From JAPPKS01 sp963667895 (GTDB lineage Bacteria; Poribacteria; WGA-4E; PCPOR2b), in the NCBI GenBank assembly GCA_965223985.1, contig OZ245030.1:1798001-1862000 (forward strand): a DNA stretch of 64,000 nt, in the 5' to 3' direction. The notes beneath the pieces are model-generated. The model was not told the DNA's origin. It saw only the letters and a list, made by a program, of their open reading frames with translations, and made no database searches. The first letter of the stretch is position 1. Each line of letters opens with the position of its first letter. Positions 9,290-15,735 of the stretch are shown here, in pieces. Both the position numbers and the translations under genes were made by a program.

Positions 9290-9350
9290 GTAGGTTGGGT
9301 AGAACTCAACTGACCGTATAGTTTTTGTAGTGGCGTAACCCAACACTTTT
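9290..9350. repeat. Palindromic intergenic repeat, short copy 3
   Basis: GTTGGGT (9294-9300) and ACCCAAC (9338-9344) flank a shortened core (GTATAGTTTTTGTAG). The flanks, including the following ACACTTTT, are those of the copies at 6194 and 7412, so this is an internally deleted relative. Confidence 0.7.
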
Positions 9351-9678
9351 CCTCGTCTGCCCTTGTGAAAGCGACGACAGATCATCGCTCGTTGGCTGGA
9401 GACACCATTGGAGCGAACAACGACTGCGATAGAAATCCCATAAATGTCCAGCGAAACCCATCATCCAATCCACGGCTCAATTACAAAGGTCTGGGTATCA
9501 CTGCGTTCAACCCAACTTTCGCAAGTCCAATTTGTAGCGAAATTGGGGGATTGCTCCTAAAGGGGACGAGATTGCAGTGTGGAAACACAGAAATGTTTCG
9601 TAGTCGCGGTGCACCTACACCATTGTGTTGCCCTAAGTTAAACGCAGCGAATACGCTCTTCACAATACACAGTCGCTT
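9351..9678. other. Gap at the left edge of the accessory island
   Basis: No convincing gene. A half-copy of the dispersed repeat core lies at about 9406-9432 (ATTGGAGCGAACAACGACTGCGATAG). The rest has no promoter, RNA or repeat that I can name. From about here to 17.4 kb gene content changes from metabolic to mobile or defence-like, so this may be an island boundary. Confidence 0.45.
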
Positions 9679-10074
9679 TTATCGGTCGTTTCGTCCGGGA
9701 GGATTAACGATGCGTCCACTTGCATCAGTCCACGTGGCGGGATACGGGGCTTGTCTCGGCGGCGGTATGAAGCGCTTATATAGGTTGAGTTTTTCATCTT
9801 CAAACTTGGCAGTATAAGCCAAGTGTGGTGTTTTAGGACCTTTTATCTTCCACTCAACGCTTGTCATGACTTTGGAAATGTCACAATTGTTGGATAGCAA
9901 TTCTCCCTCTTTTTCCAGTGCATCTCTTACTTCTTGAGGGAAATGGTTACTATCCAGCTCATCACAGCATTTTGAACTTGGTTTAATGCTGAGAATCAGC
10001 TTCTCCTCAGTGTTCTGCGACCCCATCCTTGTCTTTATCTTATTTCCTATGTTAGAGATTAAGCACCTATACAC
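9679..10074 (-). CDS. Hypothetical protein, 131 residues
   Basis: I do not recognise this family. The protein is soluble, charged, and contains CCDELDSNHF and a VEWKIKGPKT segment; the end is Pro/Arg-rich. The GTG at 10074 gives 131 residues; an internal ATG at 10026 gives 115, and neither has a strong ribosome site. It faces away from the Panacea operon, leaving a 260-nt AT-rich divergent intergenic region with GTAAC repeats. Part of the reading frame could be accidental. Confidence 0.4.
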   Translation of the reverse strand: MYRCLISNIGNKIKTRMGSQNTEEKLILSIKPSSKCCDELDSNHFPQEVRDALEKEGELLSNNCDISKVMTSVEWKIKGPKTPHLAYTAKFEDEKLNLYKRFIPPPRQAPYPATWTDASGRIVNPPGRNDR

Positions 10075-10252
10075 GTTTAGGTTTTTATCGGCGCCCGCCC
10101 CTCACCCAACCTAACTGAGTATTTTTAACGATTTGCAATAAAAATTGATAAGATTTAAGTAACATCATTAACGTAACAGACGAATAGGGCAGTAGTATGG
10201 AAAGACTAAAAATTAACAATTTGATAAGCCTATAATAACTACTGAAAAGAGG

Positions 10253-10281
10253 TTGACAGGTATTTTATAATGTGTTACAAT
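10253..10281 (+). promoter_or_regulatory. Strong sigma70-type promoter of the Panacea operon
   Basis: TTGACA (10253-10258), a 17-nt spacer and TACAAT (10276-10281), with the TG of an extended -10 box at 10273-10274. It is the best match to the bacterial housekeeping consensus in the island and lies 54 nt before the Panacea start. Confidence 0.75.
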
Positions 10282-10291
10282 GTCATGTAAC
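10274..10291. promoter_or_regulatory. Palindromic operator overlapping the -10 box
   Basis: GTTACA-N6-TGTAAC is a perfect 6-bp inverted repeat covering the -10 box and the expected transcription start. Two more GTAAC half-sites lie upstream (10159-10163 and 10173-10177). The position suits autorepression, as is usual in toxin-antitoxin operons. The binding protein is not known. Confidence 0.55.
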
Positions 10292-10334
10292 GCTACTTCT
10301 ACCTAATAAAAATCCCGTTTATAGAGCGTGAAAA

Positions 10335-10847
10335 ATGTACTCCGCCAAAGCTATTGCTAATTATTTTCTTGACATAGGTGAAGTCGAAGGTGTCCCTATT
10401 ACACCAATGCAAATAATAAAACTGGTCTATATTGCGCACGGTTGGCACTTGGCGTTACGGGAAGAACCTTTGATTGTAGATAAGATTGAAGCTTGGGAAT
10501 TTGGGCCAGTGATTCCTTCCTTATATCACGAATTTAAGTATTATGGTTCTAATCCTATTGAAAGTAGAGCATACGAAGAAGTAATGGCTTCAATTTATAA
10601 TGAACCTGATAACGTACCAGTTGGTAGTTTCTTAGATGAAGTATGGAGAGAGTATAAGGGATTTGATGCGTTAGAATTATCTAGTATGACTCATCAACCG
10701 AATACACCTTGGGATATTACAAGAAAAAAGAATAGATTAAGACTCAAGACAAATCCTATAATTGATAATGACTTGATTCAAAAATACTATTGCAATATGA
10801 GAGATGCCCCATACGATGAATTCCAATCAAAATGGTATCCATTCTAA
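10335..10847 (+). CDS. Panacea-domain (DUF4065) protein, probable antitoxin
   Basis: The 170-residue protein has the DUF4065/Panacea pattern throughout: an N-terminal helix (AKAIANYFLD), the QIIKLVYIAHGW core, EAWEFGPVIPSLYHEFKYYG, and DALELSSMTHQPNTPW. Panacea domains are a promiscuous antitoxin module that neutralises many unrelated toxins, and they also occur in phage proteins such as GepA and in the proteolytic adaptor SocA. It is driven by its own consensus promoter with an overlapping palindrome. The next gene overlaps its 3' end, the arrangement of a two-gene toxin-antitoxin unit. Base composition is AT-richer than the neighbouring metabolic genes, pointing to transfer. Confidence 0.85.
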   Translation: MYSAKAIANYFLDIGEVEGVPITPMQIIKLVYIAHGWHLALREEPLIVDKIEAWEFGPVIPSLYHEFKYYGSNPIESRAYEEVMASIYNEPDNVPVGSFLDEVWREYKGFDALELSSMTHQPNTPWDITRKKNRLRLKTNPIIDNDLIQKYYCNMRDAPYDEFQSKWYPF

Positions 10848-11277
10848 GCATGAATCAAAACCTGTCAATGATGAATGGTCACAAGGTGAACAGGAAAACT
10901 TCTCAAAAGCGCCTAGAGAACCTGATATTTTCTCGGTATATAGTCTACATTCAAAGTATGCTTCTGTTCTATTGATTATATTTGCTGGTTTAATAGTGCT
11001 TTATTCAATATTAGTGGCTGTACCTTATGGAATGGCGCAAGGAATAACAACTAGAGAAAAGGCAGTTTTTGCTGTAACTCAAACTAGTAATTTTGTCTTA
11101 ATTCCTCTTGTAATTATACTTACTAGCAATAGGATTTTGCTTATGCTGGCACGACGGAAAAGCAAAAAGGAAGCACATATTATTGATGCTCGCGATAAAC
11201 AGTGGCATAGTTGGAATAACCGTCGTGAGGCAGCAACAGAAGCGGGCGAACCCTTTAATGAACCTCCACCTCGGTAA
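10804..11277 (+). CDS. Two-helix membrane protein overlapping the Panacea gene, candidate toxin
   Basis: A protein of up to 157 residues whose start lies inside the Panacea gene (ATG at 10804, or 10816), giving a 44- or 32-nt overlap and implying translational coupling. It has a polar N-terminus, two hydrophobic helices (about residues 52-75 and 95-115) joined by a short loop, and a basic-acidic soluble tail rich in Arg, Glu and Trp. I know no named family for it. Panacea-neutralised toxins include membrane-active proteins, so a membrane toxin is the natural hypothesis; a plain membrane partner is the alternative. A hairpin follows immediately downstream. Confidence 0.65.
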   Translation: MPHTMNSNQNGIHSKHESKPVNDEWSQGEQENFSKAPREPDIFSVYSLHSKYASVLLIIFAGLIVLYSILVAVPYGMAQGITTREKAVFAVTQTSNFVLIPLVIILTSNRILLMLARRKSKKEAHIIDARDKQWHSWNNRREAATEAGEPFNEPPPR

Positions 11278-11282
11278 ATAAA

Positions 11283-11310
11283 AAAGCCAGCCACCGAAAT
11301 GACTGGCTTT
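11283..11310 (+). terminator. Hairpin after the Panacea operon
   Basis: AAAGCCAG (11283-11290) pairs with CTGGCTTT (11303-11310) across a 12-nt loop, a few bases after the stop codon. The stem is followed by GCCTACCC rather than a T-run, so termination would be weak or bidirectional through the A-rich left flank. Confidence 0.5.
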
Positions 11311-11487
11311 GCCTACCCGACGATTAGCTTTGTATTACCCCTTTATACAATGCCCTATACTGCCTCGCCAAAATCGTAGTGATTTTAATACATCATTTTC
11401 GTAGCGCATAATTCCCTCCTTCGTTTCATTCTACTAAACTAAAATCCATTTGTCCTAGCTAAAAGTATCCCCCAGGAGAGGGCTAAA

Positions 11488-11931
11488 ATGGATATTCTAT
11501 CTGTACTCGAAAGATTCAATACTCATGATAAATGTATTGAATTTATCAAACAGAAACGATTCCCAAAAGACCCCTATTGCCTGCATTGTGGTTCGTTAAA
11601 GGTTGGAATCAAATATCGTGGTTCTTTTCATGACTGGAACTACTACGAATGCTATTCCAACTTTTCTATCCTATCCAATACCATTTTCCATAAAACCTTA
11701 CTTCCCCTGCCCAAGTGGTTTCTTGCTATCGCTATAATGACCAATGCTAAAAAGTCAATATCAAATTGTGAACTCGCTGAACAACTAGGCATAAGTCAAA
11801 CGGCAGCTTGGCGTATTCAAATGAAAATCAGAGAAGCAATGGGTGAGGGGTTAGGCGCGGTTATGTTTAATCGAATGGGTGGGAATAACGTCTTCCTGTT
11901 CATACGGCGAGGCCTTCCAGGTTTTCTCTAG
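11488..11931 (+). pseudogene. IS1595/ISXO2-type transposase remnant, N-terminal part only
   Basis: The first 130 residues match the N-terminus of IS1595-family transposases: KRFPKDPYCLHCGS (first zinc-ribbon half), a FSILSNTIFHKTLLPLPKWFLAI segment and a helix-turn-helix (ELAEQLGISQTAAWRIQMKIR). The second zinc-ribbon half reads ECYSNF, with only one cysteine, and the whole DDE catalytic domain is missing after about 11880, where the frame runs into unrelated sequence. It cannot be active. AGGAGAGGG stands before the ATG. The remnant marks past insertion activity within the island. Confidence 0.78.
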
Positions 11932-12494
11932 CATACGCTAGGAGCTTCTCCGGGAAAGTTACATAGTTTTCAGGGAGCATCCAAATACGGTTACTGTTCC
12001 ATATTACTCCGCTAATGGCACTGCTCTTTCCGTGGAGTTTTCCGTCGTATTCGAAATTGGCGATCGTGTTGTGGTTGGATTTTAAAGCCTCTTCCAATGT
12101 TTGAACGTCCACTAGACTATCAATGTAAACCTTGCTGCCGTCGCGCTTCCTTCCTTCCTTCAATACCTAGGGCTGATACCTGAGCGTCGTATAGGTTCGA
12201 AATTGTCGACCGTGTTTCCCTGGAAAGTTCCTTGTAAAGACCCAAGATATCGTGAGTCTTCCGCATTTCTTCGCCCTTGTCGATTGCCCAAATTATCTTA
12301 ATTGCAATTTCAAACACGACAGCGTACAAAAAATGGCATACTTCTCGACCTCGAATTAGTTGTTTGTCTCTTCGGTCCTCAATAGTTTAGGGCGATTCTG
12401 CAATAACACACTTTCCTAGAGTGTGATCTAGAAACTTTGCTGTCCCTAAAAACGATTCTGCACTTCTGAGGTTTTCACGCAATTCCTCTGTCAT
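11900..12494 (-). pseudogene. HEPN-like gene, decayed by frameshifts
   Basis: Reading pieces in different frames gives one continuous protein: MTEELRENLRSAESFL (from 12494), a KYAIF / YAVVFEIAIKIIWAID helix, KTHDILGLYKELS (ending near 12160), then DGSKVYIDSL...LEEALKSNHNTIANFEY... to the stop at 11900. The THD-L-LYKELS pattern and the helical layout recall HEPN-type proteins, which often are RNases in toxin-antitoxin or abortive-infection systems. At least two frame changes are needed, one between about 12330 and 12400 and one in the GGAAGGAAGGAAG run near 12150-12165. The assignment to HEPN is an impression, not a motif match; the RxxxxH catalytic motif is not clearly visible. Confidence 0.5.
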
Positions 12495-12680
12495 TAGCTT
12501 ACTCGGAATCTCTAAATCCCTACAAATCTTCTTCGCAAGCTAATCAACAATCTCGTTATGTCTTGGTACGGTGCTCTTGGCGTTCCCAGTCTGATTTACC
12601 CACAATGAGTGTTTGCTTCCTTCCCTAACTTGTTCGCATTTGTGTTTGCGGAGATGGGCAATCAGTTTTCGTCGCTTCAT
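12495..12680 (-). pseudogene. hicA: hicA mRNA interferase toxin with internal stop codon
   Basis: From the ATG at 12680 the frame gives MKRRKLIAHLRKHKCEQV, then GSKHSLWVN and VPRHNEIVD, a good match to long-form HicA toxins, including the His of the SKHSLW element that serves as the catalytic residue of this double-stranded-RNA-binding-fold nuclease. Codon 47 is TAG (12542-12540); after it the frame continues with LAKKICRDLEIP, exactly the expected HicA C-terminus. The toxin is therefore cut short by one nonsense mutation. It overlaps the upstream hicB by 4 nt (ATGA). The truncated 46-residue product still has the catalytic His but lacks the last helix. Confidence 0.8.
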
Positions 12681-12883
12681 ATTTGTATTGGTACTTCTTG
12701 ATAGTTGCTTCCAACGGCGATGCTAATTGCCTGTTCCCGATTGTGTTCTAAAATATCCTTCAAGCCTGCTCGCAGGGAATCAAGAAGTTCATCATAAGTT
12801 CGCTCTTGACAATTTACACCGGGAATGTCCTTAATCCATCCAATCCACCATTCACCTTGCTGTTGCACAATGGCAGTATACAT
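12677..12883 (-). CDS. hicB: HicB-type antitoxin
   Basis: The 68-residue protein has the compact HicB fold pattern: YTAIVQQQGEWWIGWIKDIPGVNCQERTYDELLDSL followed by a helical tail. HicB binds and inhibits HicA. It is the short form without a C-terminal DNA-binding domain. A GGAGG site precedes the ATG, and it ends in a 4-nt ATGA overlap with the disrupted hicA. The antitoxin frame is intact while the toxin is broken, the usual order of decay for such pairs. Confidence 0.82.
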   Translation of the reverse strand: MYTAIVQQQGEWWIGWIKDIPGVNCQERTYDELLDSLRAGLKDILEHNREQAISIAVGSNYQEVPIQI

Positions 12884-13043
12884 CTGATTTGCCTCCGTTT
12901 TTTTGGGTTAAATTGCCATCCGTATTGACGGGCGTAGGCGTCCCAACCATCGTGTGCTTGGTCAGAACACTTGCACGCCGCACCCCGTCGGAAGGCTTTT
13001 CAACTGGGCATCACGCCTAGTCACTGGCTCTGCACTTGATTAG

Positions 13044-13301
13044 TCAATTATCGTCAGTGGAATCGTCCGCAGGTTCCTTTTTGAGAAATATCGACTCTTT
13101 AAGAGATGGTAGTCTTCCGATGACGCAAAAGATGTACACAGTGACTAGAGCGCAGAATAGAACACAGATTGTCCCCAGAAAGTCAAAAACACTGTCGAAT
13201 CTAGCGCCGGTACTCTCCTCTAACCAAACTAGGAAAACAGCAAAGGTGATTGGAGGAACGCAGCTCCCCAACCACTTCTTTGCATCAATCTTGTATTTCA
13301 C
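13044..13301 (-). CDS. Small two-helix membrane protein, operon partner of DUF805
   Basis: An 85-residue protein starting at GTG 13301 (VKYKIDAKKW) with an AGAGAGG site, rather than at the longer upstream frame start, which would overlap the DUF805 gene. Two hydrophobic helices (about residues 10-28 and 38-60) are followed by an acidic tail ending DDSTDDN. The GTG lies 2 nt after the stop of the DUF805 gene, so they form an operon. No family recognised. Confidence 0.55.
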   Translation of the reverse strand: MKYKIDAKKWLGSCVPPITFAVFLVWLEESTGARFDSVFDFLGTICVLFCALVTVYIFCVIGRLPSLKESIFLKKEPADDSTDDN

Positions 13302-13303
13302 AG

Positions 13304-13681
13304 TTAGACCTCTCTTGGCGGAACAACAGGCTGTCCGTATCGATTTTCTTCGTCTGTTCCCCGCATGCACCCCAGAGTGACAATCAAGATGATAATGCCG
13401 ATGATTGGAATAAAAATTAGAAGACACCACCAACCCGATTTGCAGCGGTCGTGACAACGCTTGACCGACACGGCAATCTCAGGCCACATCATTAAACCAC
13501 ATAAAATATCTGATAAAAATTCAAAAGGTAAGATGGCATCAATGACCTCGCCCACCACTGACACCACAACAATCGTAACCCACCCCCACCAGAATTGACT
13601 TCTACTAATTCGTCCGTCGAGGTAAAAGAACAAGTGTTTAAAGGTCTGTGGGGTGTCGTAACTCGGATCGTAAACTTGCAT
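13304..13681 (-). CDS. DUF805 family inner-membrane protein
   Basis: The 125-residue protein matches DUF805 (YhaH-like): GRISRSQFWWGW near residue 25, several hydrophobic helices, the VKRCHDRCKSGWWCLL signature between helices, and a GTDEENRYG end. The function of the family is unknown; it is often found in variable regions. I chose the ATG at 13681 because GGGAAG stands 6 nt before it; a GTG at 13699 would add six residues. It is followed directly by a small membrane protein gene. Confidence 0.82.
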   Translation of the reverse strand: MQVYDPSYDTPQTFKHLFFYLDGRISRSQFWWGWVTIVVVSVVGEVIDAILPFEFLSDILCGLMMWPEIAVSVKRCHDRCKSGWWCLLIFIPIIGIIILIVTLGCMRGTDEENRYGQPVVPPREV

Positions 13682-13797
13682 CGTCTTCTTCCCGGGCACG
13701 TTGTGCCGCTCAGCTCCCTGAACTTAGCGTTCTTGTCGTTCCCCTGCGTCGTGAGAACAATCCTTGTCGGTGCGGTGATGCTCGACGTTAATAGTAT

Positions 13798-14178
13798 TCA
13801 TTCCGGATTTAAGATATCCTCAAATTCTGAACACCGATTCTCTTTTGCATATTCTCGGCACACGTCCCGCCACAAACGGCTCTCCCAAAGCGCTAGAACC
13901 AAATCCTTCACTTCGCTATAGTGTACAAATCCTAGTTCACGTGTTAATTCCCCCTCAAACGCGCTCCAACTAACATGTTCTCCGTTGATAAACCTGTTGT
14001 GGTATTTCTCACAAATATCATTTACCTTCGTCATCCGAGGATCCTGCCGCGCCCAGTTATGTCCTATCATGAACCGGTCAATTGGCCAATGCCCTTTATC
14101 GCCGCTTTCACTGAGCATTGACGTAATCGCATCCGCAATCATTTCGATATGGTCTCTAATTGTATCTTCATTTGACAT
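13798..14178 (-). CDS. Hypothetical protein, 126 residues
   Basis: I do not recognise the family. The protein is soluble, acidic and mostly helical, with WPIDRFMIGHNWARQDPRM and VHYSEVKDLVLALWESRLW as its most distinctive segments. Its AGGAAGG ribosome site and normal codon use make it likely to be a real gene. It lies in the accessory island 117 nt upstream of the DUF805 operon on the same strand, without an obvious functional link. Confidence 0.6.
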   Translation of the reverse strand: MSNEDTIRDHIEMIADAITSMLSESGDKGHWPIDRFMIGHNWARQDPRMTKVNDICEKYHNRFINGEHVSWSAFEGELTRELGFVHYSEVKDLVLALWESRLWRDVCREYAKENRCSEFEDILNPE

Positions 14179-14797
14179 TGAAAATAATTCCTTCCTGTAA
14201 AACTGAACTTCCTATCTCGTTTTGTCCGCATTTCATCGCAGCATTGTTGGAGATGGAACAACTCACGGAGCAACATAGGAGAAGTGTTGGAATAGATCGA
14301 GCGCACCGTCATAATGCCGAGGGAGAAAGAATAAGGGACATGTCAGCCCTATGAATTTATCGAAGCAGCCCCTTAAAGTAACGTGATACTCTCAGTTGTC
14401 AATTTTGGAGAACGCAGCCGCGCAATCGTACACCGTGCTAGGATGTTGATTAATCCAGTCGCCGGGGTTGGCGACCGCCCTCAACAGATGAGACACATTT
14501 ACATTACCAAATCCCTCTCTGACTGTCAACCGTTCATTTCTAACCGCTCGCTTACACCCTGCGGTCCTCACCTAAACCTTGTTCATCATTCATCCCTTCC
14601 TACCTTTTTTCCAACTTTGCATTTTGAAATAATTCGTCGCCTTATCGCAGCGTTTCTAACGCGAAAAAAACGGCCCTCGAAGAAAATTATTTACTTCCAC
14701 CCTCACAAAACATTAATGCGGACGAAACGAATTGCAAAAAAAGGCGTTATTTTGTTGACATCTTTCAATAACAGACTAAAAATAGACTAGAAAGCTA
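14179..14797. other. Gene-poor stretch of the island
   Basis: No convincing gene. An open frame of 135 codons on the plus strand (14383-14790) has no ribosome site and a composition unlike protein. The right end becomes AT-rich and carries a TTGACA at 14755-14760 without a good -10 box, then the promoter of the candidate RNA. Confidence 0.4.
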
Positions 14798-14826
14798 TTG
14801 ACACTTTTAGTTTTATATAGTATTAT
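14798..14826 (+). promoter_or_regulatory. Sigma70-type promoter for the candidate small RNA
   Basis: TTGACA (14798-14803), 17-nt spacer, TATTAT (14821-14826), in a strongly AT-rich setting. Start of transcription expected near 14833. No open frame with a ribosome site follows for more than 300 nt. Confidence 0.65.
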
Positions 14827-14832
14827 ATATCG

Positions 14833-14973
14833 TAAATTCAATTTTAACAAAATAACCGCCCGTTAGGTGCTAACCCCACTAAGGTAGCTTACACGATGGC
14901 GAAAGGTCTAATCCCCTCGCCGCAGAAGTGTCATAGCTTCTGTCGTCTGCTGCCGCTGTGGGGTTATTTTTTT
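14833..14973 (+). ncRNA. Candidate structured small RNA with intrinsic terminator
   Basis: About 140 nt. A perfect 9-bp stem, TAACCCCAC (14871-14879) with GTGGGGTTA (14958-14966), closes a domain that contains two further hairpins: GGCGA/TCGCC (14898-14902 with 14917-14921) and CAGAAG/CTTCTG (14923-14928 with 14937-14942). Seven T's follow directly (14967-14973), the form of a Rho-independent terminator. A consensus promoter lies just upstream and no reading frame explains the segment. It could be a regulatory or plasmid/phage-type RNA, or a long structured leader or attenuator for the terminase genes. I recognise no known RNA family. Confidence 0.5.
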
Positions 14974-15042
14974 CGCATCTCATTATGAGCGTACGGTGGC
15001 AATCAAACGCAGCGGCATGAAAAAAAATAAACTGATGTAAAA

Positions 15043-15116
15043 TGTAATTCGATAAATCCGCTCCTGTACTAGCATTCAGCGATATCAGAATTACATCGGT
15101 GTAATTTGATGTAATT
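15043..15116. promoter_or_regulatory. TGTAATT repeats upstream of the terminase genes
   Basis: TGTAATT occurs at 15043-15049, 15100-15106 and 15110-15116, and its complement AATTACA at 15089-15095. The middle pair forms AATTACA-tcgg-TGTAATT, an 18-nt near-perfect palindrome (15089-15106). Four half-sites in 75 nt within 40 nt of the next gene suggest a repressor operator or an iteron-like binding array, possibly a terminase recognition site. Confidence 0.45.
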
Positions 15117-15153
15117 TTATACCCAATGTGAAGCATCACGCAAAGGACAAATA

Positions 15154-15735
15154 ATGAAAGACAAATCAACTTGGCAGGAAGCCTTGAAAGACGAGGACAT
15201 CCGAAAAAACGTAGCCTACAATATCCAGCGGTACGGCACAAAAAAAGCCGTCGACGCTATCTATGAAAACCCAAACTTCGAAAGTTGCAGAACTGGTAAC
15301 GCAACGCAAGATCGAAAAGCCATACGCGCCGCAACTCAGGTCTGCAATCCCAAATATCAAGATCGCTTCAACACGCAGAAATACGGCGGCGCCGTCGCAG
15401 ACGCCGCGAGAGATGAGCTTGAGTGTGCGGTCGTGGAACACGTGCCCTACATCAAACAGTCCCTTGAGCGTATGCGCGAAGTGGACGAAAAGGCTGCAAA
15501 AGCCGAAACCTTAGAAGAACTCAAAAAACTAAAACTTAAGCAGGAAATACATGAGAGATATAGATCAGCGCTATCAGCCCTCACGGGGGCTCTTCGTGTC
15601 TACGAACGCCTACCCGACGAGTCGGGCGCCGGTTCCGCCCAACCCCGACTTAATCCGGGAGATGCGCTCAGGGAATTCCCCCAGCCTCCTGAATCGTTAC
15701 GAGGCAATCCGGCGCCAGGGCAAAATTCTAAATGA
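15154..15735 (+). CDS. Putative small-terminase-like protein upstream of TerL
   Basis: A 193-residue soluble protein with a helical, charged middle (about residues 100-140, likely coiled coil: MREVDEKAAKAETLEELKKLKL) and a Pro-rich tail. Its position directly before the large terminase, its coiled coil and the AAGGA ribosome site suggest a small terminase subunit that binds DNA and oligomerises, but I see no clear helix-turn-helix and no sequence signature. Its last 61 codons (15551-15735) overlap the start of terL in another frame. A tail-truncated protein would still be whole up to the coiled coil. Confidence 0.5.
   Translation: MKDKSTWQEALKDEDIRKNVAYNIQRYGTKKAVDAIYENPNFESCRTGNATQDRKAIRAATQVCNPKYQDRFNTQKYGGAVADAARDELECAVVEHVPYIKQSLERMREVDEKAAKAETLEELKKLKLKQEIHERYRSALSALTGALRVYERLPDESGAGSAQPRLNPGDALREFPQPPESLRGNPAPGQNSK

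Noticed and set aside
9365..9817. 150-codon plus-strand frame
   Set aside because: Starts inside a repeat-containing gap, no ribosome site, and overlaps the opposite 131-residue frame.
14383..14790. 135-codon open frame on the plus strand
   Set aside because: No ribosome site and a low-complexity AT-rich end; more likely intergenic sequence before the candidate RNA promoter.
14879..15241. 120-codon frame opposite the candidate RNA
   Set aside because: It is antisense to the structured segment and to the start of the terminase partner, and has no recognisable protein pattern.
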